A stretch of DNA of 64,000 nucleotides from Heliopora coerulea (lineage: Eukaryota > Cnidaria > Anthozoa > Scleralcyonacea > Helioporidae). Position numbers and translations under genes: made by a program. Below are positions 14,095-26,722 of this stretch, one piece after another (positions within the stretch are counted from its first letter, which is position 1; every line of letters starts with the position of its first letter). The notes under the pieces were generated by a model that worked only from the letters and a program-made list of their open reading frames with translations, did no database searches and was not told the origin of the DNA. The stretch spans positions 1,431,001 through 1,495,000 of the forward strand of contig JASJOG010000015.1 in NCBI GenBank assembly GCA_030142905.1, written 5' to 3'.

Positions 14095-17000
14095 TCAAAC
14101 AAAATTATTCATCGGATCATCTGCATTTCGTCTTTTGATCCTATAGGCCTCAAGTTCTTCCGGAGTCACTTCTTGGTAATCTCTTTTGAGCGAGTTATAT
14201 GTATACATTGTTAAGGTTAACATTGATTTCTACCTAAAAAGATGACAAATTTAATTTGTTGCTTCATATTTTCTGGGAGCTCTTCACACACCATGGGATG
14301 ACAGAAGAATGGGCTTTGTCCAGTGCACATGTTCTGGTTCCCATTGAAAACTCCACAGAGCTGCCAAGGGTTTCTAATGCAGCCCCTCAAAAATTTCTTC
14401 AACAAAGTAACTGAGTGACAAACAACCTTTAGCATTCTAATTATTTAGCACCTGTGACTAATTAATCTTCTACGGAATTACAACTGTAACTGATTGGTAT
14501 CCAGGCTTTACTTTTGTTACAGGGTAATCGATTACAGAAAGAAAGAAAAAGGATATTGTCTCTTCCGTTCATCCATAGATAGTATTGTATCTGCTTCCTT
14601 TTGCTGTTGTTCCTCTTTTAACAATGCCTAAAATGCAAGTAATATGATTTAATTTTGTCTGTCAATATTGCCAAGACTGGGCATTGAACCTAAATTCATT
14701 ACTATCACCCAATATGGTAAAAAATCCTGGGTGCCAGCATCTCCCTATTAATTTTTGATCACAAAACAAAACATTCACACCAAAGAAATTTACACTTTGA
14801 AAATGAAATGAGGAAATGAAAAAGCACTTGGGATTTGGACATTAGAATACACAATTTTTTGAACAAATCACCACTTTTTGGTTTGGTTCCAAAAGTTTGG
14901 ATCCTTGTCACAGAAATAGTGATCCTTCATAAGGAAATTATGCACTCTAGTGGCCATCATCAGGCAGAGTCTGCATGCAGGCTACCATCATGGATGTCAT
15001 TTTAGCATTTGAAACTATTTTATGTTGCTCATCCCACAACTAGTGGTTGTTCATGAAATAAATCTGACATAATAGGTTGTAAGAGCCATGCTCATTCATT
15101 GTCAGTTATGTGTCATTTACAGTTGACTTGTCATTGCTAGGCTTTGTATCATACCTTTTTCAGTTTCTCAGTGTCCAACTCAGGTTCTTTGTCACTTTTC
15201 TTCCATTTTTCTTTCTTTTCCATCCTCTGTTTGTCCTTATGAATCTGTTAAATCAAAAAATAATCATCTAAATAAAAAATTAAACAGTCCATTTAGTCAA
15301 AACCAACTAAGGCTGTCAGCATGCTGGCCCTCCCTCTTCACTGATAATCGTTCTAGCAATACTGTTTCAAATCATAACCTCCAGCAGTGATCTTTCTTCA
15401 TCTTTTTTGTCATGGTTGGCATCAATTGTTGGCAACCTTTCCTGAAAACAAATTGCAGAATTACTGTTAGTAACTATAAAGCCATCAGTTTATAAACACT
15501 ACATGAAAATACAAATCAAGAAAAATACCAACTGAGTTGTACCAGGTCTTATCAATGAAAACTTTATGTTTTTCCATTGCTTTGGCAGACTGTCACTTTT
15601 TAATTAAATTTTCCAGTCCTTAAAAGACAGGGCCTATGTAGGAAATGTATTTTCTGTGCCAGCTTAACCTAAAATCACCTGCCTTATTTGCACTTATATT
15701 TGCAAAAATTTACAGTAAAATTTTAGATTTAAAATTTAATGGGAATTAAAATCTAAAATCAATTTTCATTTCGATTTTCAGAACAATTTTAGCAGCATGC
15801 AATATTTCATCATTCAATTCCATATATGAACCTTATTCTCACCTTGTCTTTGGAATTGTGAAAATCACAAACTTAATGCTTGAGAACATAAGCAATAAAA
15901 GTGCACTCTCACCACAATTACGATCACTTACCACATTAGCTATTTTTCCAGCTTCTCCTGTACAATAAGAACCTTTGATGAAAGAATGACAACAGGAGTA
16001 ACCCCACCTGCCTTCATTCCAAAACGATCCCCATACACTCTAAAATAGAAACAAGCTGATGTGCACAGTTTTTGCATACCTACAATTATAAACTCATTAC
16101 CTTAATTCTGCCCTATGACAACAGATTTTGTAGGGAACACATAGTAGGCAAACACATGGTCAGAACAGGTTTGTAAAAATTAAATTCAATAAACTTAAAG
16201 GAATCTTTTCTGCATCCCATGCATTTGCATTTTCAAGGCTACATATGACAGTACATATGACAAGACTTCCCAAAATTTTGGACAATACTAGACTGGAGTA
16301 TGAAGTTAAAACTAAAAAGTACAATCTTCTGCAACATGCAACTGGTATTTTTAACACAAACTTACTGTATGGTTGTTGATGTACACATCCTCTTCGTATT
16401 TTGATTTCTGGATTGCCTTCTCCTGGCCTAAAATAATGGTCAATAATTTAAGCCACAGCATATTCATCAGTGAAGAATTATTGCCGGATGATAGCATTTT
16501 ATGTATGTTTAAAATATGTATTTTTCTGAGTACAATAGCTTGAGAGTGTATAAAGAACATCATATAACTAGCAAGCTACCAAATTTAATAACATCATTGA
16601 TTAGCACTAAAATAAATAGACAACATAGCGAGACTTGCAGACTGGCAGTACATATGTCTACCATCAGTATGAACCAGTATATAAATGTAACCTTTGCTCA
16701 TCATCTGAGTCCATGTAGCTCAATGGTTAAAGCATCTCACCAGTGATCAGAAGGTTATGGGTTTGATTCCTGTCAGGGACTCAGAAAGTTTTTCTGAGTA
16801 GAATAGCTTGAGAGCATCAAACTTTATAAGTACTTAATGCCTTTTACAGGTGTAATAGCAATCAATTTTTCTGAGTAAGCTCAAGCAGCACATTCCTGAA
16901 TGAGATGAATATTGCAATTTTACCAGTATACAAAACTGGGTTTTGAATAAAGTGTAATTATGATAGTAAGAGATGCCTGTCTGATAACAGTACGTGTTTC

Positions 17001-20000
17001 TTGTTGTAACTACACCCATTTTGTATTCTACACTGTAGAAGCCATAACCTTAGGTTTGATGTAAGGAAGAGAAGTGGCAAAACTTTCAAATATTGTCCAA
17101 ATTTCCATCTGAATTAAAACACAACAATGGTCACACCTTTAACAACCTCTCCTGTTCTTGAATATTCCACATAATTTTCCTGTAACAAGAGATCAACAAG
17201 TATTGGTATGAAAAAGAGCTTTGAAAGAGTTTATTCTAACAAAAGGATGGAAGGAAATATTTGAAAAGTAATTTACTTGGTTCCCAGAGGATACAATTAA
17301 TAATAATAAAATTGAAAGGATGTGAGGTGCCATAACAGTCCCAGTGGATAAAATGTTCACAGCACTAGCCTATTGTACAGGTCCAGCAGTCACACAGGCT
17401 CTACTTAAATCATTTACTATTGGTTGAACTCTTTCTGAGTTGTTAAATGGCTCAGAAGCTCATTTGTAGAGCAGTTATCTGGCAACCTAAAAGCTACTGT
17501 TCCATATGAAAATTGGAAATGTGCGGAATAATCTGAAGACACCATTCGATTAGAAATGTGGAAAGCAAATTTGGTTACAGTGAACGTCTTCAAAAATCAT
17601 TCCTCCATACCATGTAGGCTTCAAAATGTCATTTCTTACCGTCTGGGCAAAAAGTAACTCCTTAGGAGGGGCATCCAAATGTTCTTCACCACCATACTAT
17701 CAAAAAAAAACACATTATGGATTAAAAAAGCAAGACTTTCATCTTAATTTAGTTAATATCAAGATACCCTAATAAGATGGATCTAAGGACAAACAATAAC
17801 TTAAAAAAGATCGTACAGTAATTGCCAGATGTTTAATAGAGATCAGTTGTAATTATGTAACTTTTAAACATTCTCCTGACACCTTTGATTACTTTATCAA
17901 CTGACAATTTATCTGTCATTTATCCATTCAAATAATGTAGTTTCACCTTCTCTAAAATTCCACCTTTCAAGTCTTGTTTGTAGTCTTCTTTTTTAACTTT
18001 ATACTCTTGGTGAAGAAGTTCCAGTTTGGTAGGGTCTGCTTGCAGGTGGACATCTGTGCCTTTCTCATAAGCCTCCCAAGCAAACACTTTGAATTTTTGG
18101 GAAAAAATGTGTTTCAGAAAGTGAGAAGAAAAGGAACAAATTAAAAGGAAAGAGAGAAAGGCAGACAAATGAAAGGGAAAGAAATGGAAGAAAATGAAGG
18201 AAGAACAGGAAGGAAAGGAAAAGCAACTGATGGCAAGGAAAAGTAATAAGGAAAGGGAATAGGAAATGAAAAGTAAAGGAATGGAAGGAATCCATGGAAA
18301 GGGAAGGACAGGTCATGGAAGTAGAGAGAAGAGGAGATCAAGGGAAGATATAAGAAGTAAACTGGGCAATTTGGAAGTAAAGGGATATGGAAGAATGACA
18401 ATAAAGATGGAGTTAATAGGAAGGGGAAGTAAAGAGGAAAAGAAAGGGATACAAAATAGGAATGGGAAAGTAAACAAGAGCAGAAAGTAAACAAGAGGGG
18501 AAAAATGAAAGGGGAAGGGAAAGATGAAGAAGGCAAATTGGAAATGAAAGGGAATTGGGAACTAGGGCAGGAAGGGGAATGAAAAAAGGTAAAAAGAAGG
18601 TGAAATGCTCAAGGAAGAGGAATGGGAATGGAATGTGGAAAGGGAAAGGGTAGATGAAATTATAGGGGAGAGGCTAAATACAGATGGGAAGGTGAATGTT
18701 GAGTGAAAGGTGCATTGGAAAGAGAGGGAAAGAGGTGTGAGAAGTGAAAAGGAAGGAGTGATGAGTGAAAGAAACTGGGTAAGGAGTTGCCTCAATTGTT
18801 ATTTTAACGATCAATTTTAATTGTTATATTTATTTAATGATCAATTTTAATCTGGCTAATGCCTACCATTTGATTTTATTTAGCAGATTGGGGTACTTGC
18901 CCTTTAATGGTGTCGCCTTTTCAGCAATAATTATTATTATATTTTGCTGGCATAAGTAAGAGGCCAAAATAAAAAGCTTAAACTAAAACACTTACATTGT
19001 GTTTTCGCCATCTTCTGTGTATCTCCTGAATAACGGACAAAATTATCACCTTGATAGGTAACAGCTCTTTGGAACAAAACAAAATAAAATACTATAAAAT
19101 TATTATTGAAGAATCCCAGAAACATAAAGAAGAAGCTCAAAATATTTACTGTTTTACAGACTCACTTTCCAGCAATGTCTTTTTGGCCAAATGGACTTGC
19201 CCTCATTGATCTGGTTTTAGGATCATAATAAGCTGAATTTGGATCCAGGTTATACAAATACTGTGGGAAAAATGTAGAACAAAGTTTATGTCATCAGCAA
19301 CCTGGCTGCCTGACTTGATATCTAGTGTCTGGTTGCTTGCATGCCTGCCTGCCTACTTGCTTGCTTACATAGCTGACTACTTGGTTGGTTTCCTAACTGG
19401 CTAGTTGCCGGGCTAGCAACATGTTTGGTTTGCTAACTACCTGATTGGTTGCCTAAGATTCTGGCTATCCATCTGACTGGCTGAAGGAGTAACTAACTAA
19501 ACAGCTAAAGTAAGTAACTAAGAGACCAGTATGTAACCAGGGAACCAAGAAACTAACTTGGTATTTAACCAACCAACCAACCAACCCAACCATTCAACCA
19601 TACATCAAACTAACCAGACAACCAAATAATGTAATCAACTTGAAAACTAGAAATAAACTGTCAAACAAAGAAAAATGAAAGTACCATATTGACAAATTAA
19701 CTGAAAAATTAGCAAGCCCATATTTGAACCAAATGAACTACACTGTCTACCTTAGCTGTGTCCTCTCTTATTCGCAGGTTCCTAACTGTTGTTCTCCTAT
19801 ATGGATTCAAGAGCAACACATTTTTGGCAAAGTTTAGTAAAGCACCATGAAACTCACTAAACTATCACATACACAGCATTACTTGAAGTGCCTCAACAGT
19901 AAAATAATTATCATTTTGATACTACAGATTTATAAAACACCTTGAGAAGAGAAAGAATGCCATTCTTTGTTTGTCAATGTCTCATTTCACTTCAAGGATA

Positions 20001-23000
20001 TCTAGATTTTTGAAACATATGATGGTAACTTTAAACATATGATGGTAAAATTAAAAATCTCTGGAAGTAGCAGAAATTATTGAATCTTGATAGTTCCTAA
20101 GTGAAGGTTGTTGTTGGCATGGTAATCATTTAGTCCAATACTGCTTTCAACATGAAACATAAAAGACATATTTCTGATTTGGGTGATTCAGAAGTTTCAA
20201 ATTATTATGATAGTAAACCTACAAAATGTATGTCAAAATCTTCCTCGATATGCTTCATAATAAACACTATTTAATGCATTTCTAATTTTACAAACTTTAT
20301 TATAATGTATTGTATGTGGAGTAGAAGTAATGACACTATAAGATAATTAGTTTGCATCTTTACAAAACCTGAATATCCATGAAAAGAGGCAAGGTATGAC
20401 AGCAAACAAACTAAAAACATCATTCCACATTTCAAATGCATTTTTAAATAAGATCAAAAATCAAGAAAACATTTTTGTTTTCATTTTAGTAGTGCTCTAA
20501 TACACAGCTGCTAGATAACTTCAAAGTAAAAAGGACTGACAACAAAAAATCATGCATTCAAATTGTTACCTTTTGCTATCAAACTTTTGCCCTGGTATTA
20601 TAACATCATCAGCATATTTATCCTCATCCTCGTCATCCTCATCACTTAATTTCTCCTAAGAAACAGAAATTCAGAGATAAGTTCCCAAAGCATCCTTGCA
20701 AAACTTACAAATAGACAACAATGCTAACATATGGATCAATTGTACTCTGTGTTACTTGTTGATGTGAGAAAAATAAAACAAACCAAACCTTACTCCATAA
20801 AACAAACCTTATCTTCAGTTTTCTTTCCAATCATTAAATCTTCATGAAGTTTATCTGATTTCAATTTTTGCTTGGCCTGCCAGGAAACACAAAAGTATCC
20901 TGTCATTAAACCAACTTATCTCAGAACAGACTATAAGAACAGACTATAAATATTAACTAATAATTCTTCTCTAATCCTATTACAATAACTGCTTTTCATT
21001 TATGTACATTCTACCATTCCTTGTAGTAATTCATACAACTCAAATGTTTCACTAACCATTTCCATTTTACTGTATTCCTCAAGGACTCTTTGATGTTCTT
21101 CTGGATCATAACCAACCCATCTTAATTATTGATGAAAAATTAATTAATGAGATCAAATGCTAATGTGAAGATGGCATTCTTTTGAAAATGGTCATTTACA
21201 GAAAAAAAATTCAATTCTAGTGTTTCATAAACTACCTTGCTGATTGATGAAATGTTCTACTCTGCCTTTCATTGACTATGTTTATACAACATGTACATGT
21301 ATGCTGAATGATTAAAATCTAATACCTATCTCTTTTGCCATCATAATCAAAGTCTAATTGCTCTGGGATATATTCATCTGGTTTGATATCTTCTCCAGTA
21401 AATTTTGCACCAACACGCCGTGGGCGCTAAGAAGCAAATATTGGAACAAGAGTAATTACTTGACTGTGAATTATAATATACCCTATACTCATCAAAGGCA
21501 TTACCAATATCATAAATTATACCATGTAGTTATGGGTACATTCTTCTTCAAGTTGCAAGAGAATTGGATACTAATGTGGGGGTGTTTACCCTTTACCATC
21601 CACTATGGGATGCAACACTCTTGATATGCAAATGGATAATGTGCAGCAAATGGCACACATTACATTTTCCACTAGTCCTAATGAAATTTTACTCAATATG
21701 GACAAATGCCAAATCTCAACACACTTTAACCCTTCAACACCAAGGATTCATCTCTGTGTCAAGTGACATTGTTTGGTGTTAGCAAGAGTACAATACCAAC
21801 ACACACCCTTGCCACTCAATAGGTTCATTTATCCTTGATTCTGGCTAGCAGCTTTTTTAATGATTTTTCATACAATTATATAAAATTATCATAAGCAAAA
21901 AAAATTCTTGTGGTCAAAAAAAGATTTTCAAAAATCCAGTAGCATGCTTATAAATATAGTTAAGGAAAACAGTTACACAACTAATCAAAATGTTACTCTT
22001 TTTGGTACATTTTTCAAAAATTGTAATGTTGGCCCATTCTTCACATATATTTATGACTGCAACTTAGTGTATGTGTACAGTTTATTGTGCACAACATTTT
22101 TGGCATAAAATATGCATACTATATGAGAGATTACCCAAGAAACAATGTGATATCCACCCAATTCTAACCCTTATTATGGTTTGGACCATATAATGCCCAA
22201 AAGGTCAAATTCTAAACATTGCAATATTTTGCAAGTGAATGCTCCAATCAACAAACTGTTGGTTTTATTGTCTTTTCTGACCCAAAGACATCATTTTAGA
22301 AGCACTGGCAAGATTTGGCAAAGATTCAATAAGTGCAACCAGTTCGTTCAACCAAAAGAAAGCAACAAAGATTCACACCTTGACCAAATTGAAAATAATC
22401 AAAGACTTTCACCCACCTCTAGACAGTCTTTCTTTTTATGAGTCATTGCTCCACAGTTTTCACAAGCTCCTTTTCTATATTTTATTGCTGTAGTCTATGA
22501 AAAAAAAAATTGTTTAATACTTTCAGTAAAGCAAAGATAAATCAAGTCAATAACCAAAATGTGAAATAAAACTGACAAGAGCTGTTGCTAGAAATGACAT
22601 TATCTACCACATTTTTTGGGTATAGCTTCTCCCTGCATTTTGTAAACTTAAATAAAACCCTTAGAAATGTCTTTTGAGTTCATGAGTTTGAAGAAGATCT
22701 GAAATTTTTGATAATGTTTTAACAAGTGTGTACCTCCTTTTTCCCTCGTTTGTAAGCAGCTTCAATGCTGGCATACTGTTTCTGTTTCTCTTCCTGTGGC
22801 CTCTGATGTCTAAGGGTTGGTCTATAACCGTAAAAAAGTATTGAAAGTCGCTTGAGAACTCTGAATACTTAGCCACGTACCACTCAAATATATTTAATGT
22901 TAACCAGAAGTACTCACCCTGAGGCTCCAAAATACCAAGGTGCATCCGAAATGTACTGAGGTATATGAGGATTGATGTCTCTAAAATAAAAAAAAAAAAT

Positions 23001-23322
23001 ATAACGAAAGTTACTCGGTACTCCCAAAAAATATCACCACTTTAAAGTCATGAGTATGAAGTAACCATTTGAAATCAACTAACAAATAGTTAACACTGTA
23101 GTTGATGATGCGATGAACTTATTTATATCCAGATAGATTAAACAGACAGACAGACTGACAGAAAACAATATAAAACGCTTTCAAACAATAGTTTTAATCT
23201 GCTTACTTTCCTTCTTCATCTTGTAACGCTGGAGCAGTGCCTGCTTTCCTAGCTTCCTCTAATTCTTTCTCTTTCTTCCAATCTGTTCTGGTCAACTTTT
23301 GCTGCGCTGCAGAAAGCGCCAT
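14095..23322 (-). CDS. SLU7: Pre-mRNA-splicing factor SLU7
   Basis: Twenty exons, every phase agreeing, 538 residues (human 586): 23207-23322, 22918-22980, 22734-22821, 22417-22494, 21326-21426, 21057-21120, 20808-20876, 20570-20655, 19751-19796, 19166-19260, 18996-19066, 17947-18086, 17640-17696, 17137-17179, 16366-16427, 15932-16039, 15379-15441, 15155-15244, 14557-14627, 14095-14200. Clear SLU7 landmarks are [11 protein letters not shown], the zinc knuckle C100-x2-C103-x4-H108-x4-C113 ([14 protein letters not shown]), [82 protein letters not shown], and the C-terminal [20 protein letters not shown]...DDPM. SLU7 acts in the nucleus in the second catalytic step of splicing, holding the 3' splice site choice. 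Introns are long and carry SINE, microsatellite and purine-tract debris. The region coded by exon 17 ([11 protein letters not shown]) is less conserved than its neighbours. Confidence 0.96.
14201..14556 (-). other. U12-type AT-AC intron in SLU7 (last intron)
   Basis: On the coding strand the intron starts ATATCCTTTT, the U12 5' splice site consensus. It ends with a branch-site-like AACCTTAAC about ten bases before a terminal AC. Splicing here joins RKR-Q-YNSLKRD in frame and restores the conserved SLU7 C terminus. A GT-AG reading is possible (donor GTAATC at 14526, acceptor AAAAG before GATTAC), but it inserts QYPFSFFL and drops the conserved YNSLKR. Confidence 0.8.
16715..16830 (+). repeat. 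tRNA-derived SINE in SLU7 intron 14
   Basis: A-box TAGCTCAATGGTTAAAG, then B-box GGTTTGATTCC, then the shared body TTTTTCTGAGTAGAATAGCTTGAG. A second copy of only the body lies at about 16523-16550. Related to the SINE pair at 23.4-24.0 kb. Confidence 0.75.
18100..18795. repeat. 700-base purine/pyrimidine strand-biased tract in SLU7 intron 11
   Basis: Almost unbroken G and A on the plus strand (GGAAGG, GGGAAA, AGGAAAGG words), so C and T on the SLU7 coding strand. It begins within about 20 bases of the exon 12 acceptor at 18087. Open frames of 70-130 codons on both strands are compositional. Confidence 0.9.
19310..19600. repeat. Degenerate tetranucleotide repeat in SLU7 intron 9
   Basis: CTGCCTGCCT, CTTGCTTGC, GGTTGGTTT and CTGGCTAG words are followed by AACCAACCAACC. 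The early GGTTGG words and the later AACCAACC block can pair, so the tract could fold on itself. Confidence 0.7.
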
Positions 23323-23419
23323 CTTGGATTTCAGCTGCCCAGGGTATTAAGGACCAGCAGCCAAACAAATTGACAGCATGTACTTCAAGTACCCAAGTTA
23401 TTATTTATCATAAAAATTT

Positions 23420-23995
23420 ATACATGTATTTTGAAAAAGTGTGAGAGCTTGGAGATATCTTGAGATGATAGATGAACAACGGTCAAGTTCTATCCTCAGA
23501 AAAACGATTTCTGAGCCCCAGACAGGGATCGAACCCGCAACCTTCTGATGACCGGTGAGACACTCTAACCATTGAGCTACCAAGACTCAGATGGTGAGCT
23601 GAGGTGCAAGTTTGACATATTTGCGACCTAACCGGAATTCACTGTATGTCAATAATGATCATGATGAAATTTATATTTGAAAAGTGTGAGAACTTGGAGA
23701 TATCTTGAGATCATAGATGAACGATCGCCCAGCGGAAGCCACTATATGTTAATAATGATCTATCATAATTATTCACAAATAGTGGCTTCCGCTTAGGTTG
23801 CATATATGTCGAACTTGCACCTCAGCTCACCATCTCAGTCTTGGTAGCTCAATGATTAGAGCGTCTCACCGGTCATCAAGAAGGTTGTGGGTTCGATCCC
23901 CGTCTGGGGTTCGGAAACCGTTTTTCTGAGGATAGAGCTTGACGATCGTTCATCTATCATCTCAAGATATCTCCAAGCTCTCACACTTCTAAAAT
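23420..23995. repeat. Head-to-head pair of tRNA-derived SINEs
   Basis: The left copy is on the minus strand (B-box read at 23527 as GGGATCGAACCC, A-box near 23570). The right copy is on the plus strand (A-box TAGCTCAATGATTAGAG at about 23847, B-box GGGTTCGATCC at about 23890). Both continue into the body TTTTTCTGAGGATAGA and the tail GATATCTCCAAGCTCTCACA. The centre (23,590-23,830) has a further inverted pair around GTGGCTTCCGCT. It lies just upstream of the SLU7 start; 23,323-23,420 shows nothing else. Confidence 0.8.
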
Positions 23996-24416
23996 ATAAA
24001 TTTCAACAATAAGGAATTTTCATAAATTCGGAAAGTCTAGGAAAATGGGGACTGTTTTGAACAATAGCGCATCAGGAAAGGATCTGGGAATTTTGAATTT
24101 TATTGTGCAAGTGGGCTTTGAAGTTGATGTTTAGAGAAGTTCGAACAACTAAAGAGGAGCATAAGATAGTCAATGGTTTAACACCAAATATACACGAATA
24201 CTATAAAAAAAAAAACCATGTAAACTAAATGCACGTAACTAAATAGGCAGTCAAGATGTTTGGAGAATAACGAGGAGCGAGAGGCAATACCAGTTGTTTT
24301 GAAGCACAAGTTGCTTTCAAGATGATCACTGATGTTGGTGAAATGACCGCAGTAACGTTTTGGTTGACGAAGTTCGTAGAAGTGATTGTGTCTGTCTTGC
24401 AGTGCAAAATAAGAAT

Positions 24417-24705
24417 GGAAGGTAATGTCTTAATAATAAAAATTAAGGCCCAGCAGAATGCGTGTAGCAACCATTTTTTATATCACTGTCTGTTTTAATT
24501 CTAACGTTTCGTTGCGTCTCGCAACATCATCAGAGTGTGAAAATTAGAATTAAAGATGTTTGTCACTAGAATTAAACATGTTTTAAAACACTTGAACTTA
24601 TGGCTGTAATACGCATTCTCTGCTGGGCCTTAATTTTTGTTATTAAGCTACGTTTTCCGCCTGGTTTATCACTAGCCGATGTCTTGAAGGTAATGTCTTA
24701 TTTTA
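24417..24705. mobile_element. Short hammerhead-bearing Penelope-like insertion with target duplication
   Basis: The host sequence GAAGGTAATGTCTTA occurs on both sides (about 24418 and 24687). The related segment at 27,714 has the same host sequence once, with no insertion. Between the copies lie short inverted ends (TTAATAATAAAAATTAAGGC and its complement), a hammerhead-like core on the minus strand and the peptide start MAVIRILCWALIFVIKLRFP. Confidence 0.7.
24503..24533 (-). ncRNA. Hammerhead-ribozyme-like core
   Basis: Minus strand reads CTGATGA, a clean hairpin GTTGCGAGACGCAAC, then GAAACGTT. This is the best core and helix II in the window, but the cleavage triplet reads GTT where GTC or GTA is usual. 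Confidence 0.6.
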
Positions 24706-24816
24706 GAAGGTTTGTCGACGGTTGTAAATTCAAGATAACGTGCATAAATCATACAGAAATTTCACTTTGTCTTCATTTTAGATTGAACACTAATATGCAG
24801 AAATAAAAAAAAATAA

Positions 24817-25440
24817 TGCATTTATTATACGTTGAAATAAACAAAATAGTTAAACGAGGAAATTAACACCTTCTATTTCAGACCAAATACCGACAAGGAA
24901 CTATCTAAAAAAAGTAGAGCAAATTCCTAGATATAACATCTTGTACACCCAAGAATTGAGTTGTATGTTGGCTGGCGATGGCTTCAAGGTAGTATCTAGT
25001 TTCGCAGCTTTAAGCTGTGTAGCAACAGGGTTCACTAGAAAAACACATTCCGAAAAGTGTCATTCTTAACTGGCAATTGAAGTAAAAAAGAATTGACAAG
25101 AAGTAATAAGGTAATTCATTTGGTTTGATAATGACCCTGAAATAGTGTCGAAATATTACCGTATTACTTGTTAATTCATTATTACTTCAATCACAAGTTA
25201 AGAATGACACTTTTCGGAATATGTTTTATTTTGTATTTTCTTAAATGTCGGCTAGTTATGGTTTTCAAGAATAGTATGTTTAGGAATTCACACATAATTT
25301 ATTTGGAATATGGCTTTAAAAAAGAAATGACCAAGTGGCTTTCATTTTTTTTAGTACAGCTAAATTTTGTGTGGTGAAACATAGTCACAGTTGAATGCAT
25401 AAATATTGTAAAACAAAATCCAATCCAGTCATTCATTAAA
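24817..25440. other. Intergenic repeat-derived DNA, no gene
   Basis: The stretch runs on from the repeat above and matches 43,880-44,280 in inverted orientation (for example the words around CAAATACCGACAAGG). Short open frames show no family likeness. Confidence 0.5.
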
Positions 25441-25995
25441 AAGGGTGCAACCCTTAGTGGTCTACCAGCTATATCTCGAATACCAGTGTTGTGTAGTGAG
25501 AAAGCATTTTGTCTTCAGCCCTTAGCAACTATGATGAACTCCTCTTTTGGAATCACCAATCAAATTAATCATTCGAGCAGAATTGGGAGATTACCATTGC
25601 TTGCAAAATGGTTTACAGTTGCTACAGTACATGTAAACTAATCTTGAGAGTATTAACTCATTTCTGTTTAGGAAAGAGGAATGCATGTCACCACGTCAAC
25701 ATGTGGCTACAGAAAACACAAAGTGTAAAAGAGGAAAAAATAAAGCATTTGTGGCAAAAAGCTTGTTGAAACGTGACTTAGAACAAACTCTTGGAATAAA
25801 TAAAAAACAGCAAAATGACGTATTTGAAACAAAAGGCTTATGGGAAATGTGACATGAAGAAAATCTTGGAACATGTACAAGACATTGAAAAAAGGCTAAG
25901 ATGCCAAGTCACTGAAAGTTGCATTAACAAAAGTAAAAATGTTGACGACGTACTTAAATCCCTTCAGCAATACTCTTGAGACGAAGTCAAATCAA
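25440..25995. repeat. Diverged copy of the roughly 505-bp repeat unit
   Basis: It starts AAAGGGTGCAACCCTTAGTG and has the unit's TTTCTGTTTAG tract at about 25,665. It continues into an open stretch with KCDMKKILEHVQDIEKRLRC. The same order is found inverted at 43,340-43,880 and, partly, at 27,990-28,250. Confidence 0.7.
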
Positions 25996-26091
25996 CAAGA
26001 TCCAGAATATATTTATATACAAACAAACAAGATAGTAAAACAGCGATTTTGTCGTGGTAACAAATTTCAACACAGTTTTTAAATACGTAGA

Positions 26092-26478
26092 TACCATGGT
26101 GAATGGTAATTTAAGATAAAGTAGGAGAAGATGAAGAGTAATATACGCTTTAAAGAGGTATACACAGTTACCAAAGACTGTTGGATAGTTTAGTTCTTAA
26201 AAGAACTGTTTGAAACTTAAAGAGGTAATATTCTACGTAAAGAATAAGCCTAAAGAATCAGAAAAAAGCACGATGCATTTTTTTCTGATTTTTTTTTTCT
26301 GATTCTTTAGACTTATTCTTTACGTAGAATATTACCTCTTTAAGTTTCAAACAGTTCTTTTAAGAACTAAACTATCCAACAGTCTTTGGTAACTGTGTAT
26401 ACCTCTTTAAAGCGTATATTACTCTTCATCTTCTCCTACTTTATCTTAAATTACCATTCACCATGGTATCTACGTATT
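26092..26478. repeat. Long hairpin (arms about 190 bases)
   Basis: The sequence from TACCATGGTGAATGGTAATT to CTAAAGAATCAG reads back almost perfectly from 26,290 to 26,478, with a T-rich spacer of a few bases. A transcript would form a long double strand. Confidence 0.85.
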
Positions 26479-26506
26479 TAAAAACTGTGTTTAAACAAGA
26501 TAGTGT

Positions 26507-26722
26507 TTGCAATGGCTCAAAGACAATGTGACAAAAACCTACAAACTCGACAACAACGAAACCATAAAGGACATCAACAACGAACTGAAAGGTATCGCAT
26601 CCAACCTTTCGATCGGCAACAAAATCAAACCCATGACAAAGCGTGAAGCATTTATATCGCTGAAAGATCACAAAGTAAACTTCCGAAATAACCCCACCTG
26701 CCGACTCATCAATCCTGCCTAA
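26507..26722 (+). pseudogene. Penelope-like reverse transcriptase fragment
   Basis: 72 codons containing KDHKVNFRNNPTCRLINPA, a block shared with the larger element at 45,150-45,220 (KDHKDNF...CRQINPAKS). It is flanked by a roughly 55-base inverted repeat (26,493-26,549 and 26,891-26,945, CAAGATAGTGTTTGCAATGG), and the rest of the RT is missing. Confidence 0.7.

Larger units (their letters stand above)
24010..24816. repeat. Older repeat, direct copy of 27,310-27,835
   Basis: AAAATGGGGACTGTTTTGAA, the TTTAACACC block and the tail CTAATATGCAGAAAT follow in the same order in both segments. The copy here is split by the hammerhead element at 24,417-24,705. The tail part also recurs inverted at about 44,290-44,400. 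Confidence 0.8.

Noticed and set aside
14217..14435. 72-codon minus-strand open frame
   Set aside because: Inside the proposed AT-AC intron of SLU7; no likeness to SLU7 or another family.
18065..18536. Ser/Phe-rich open frames up to 131 codons
   Set aside because: Product of the purine-rich tract in SLU7 intron 11, with no family likeness.
23840..23905. tRNA gene
   Set aside because: A- and B-boxes are good, but the acceptor stem does not pair and SINE body sequence follows; a mirrored copy lies beside it.
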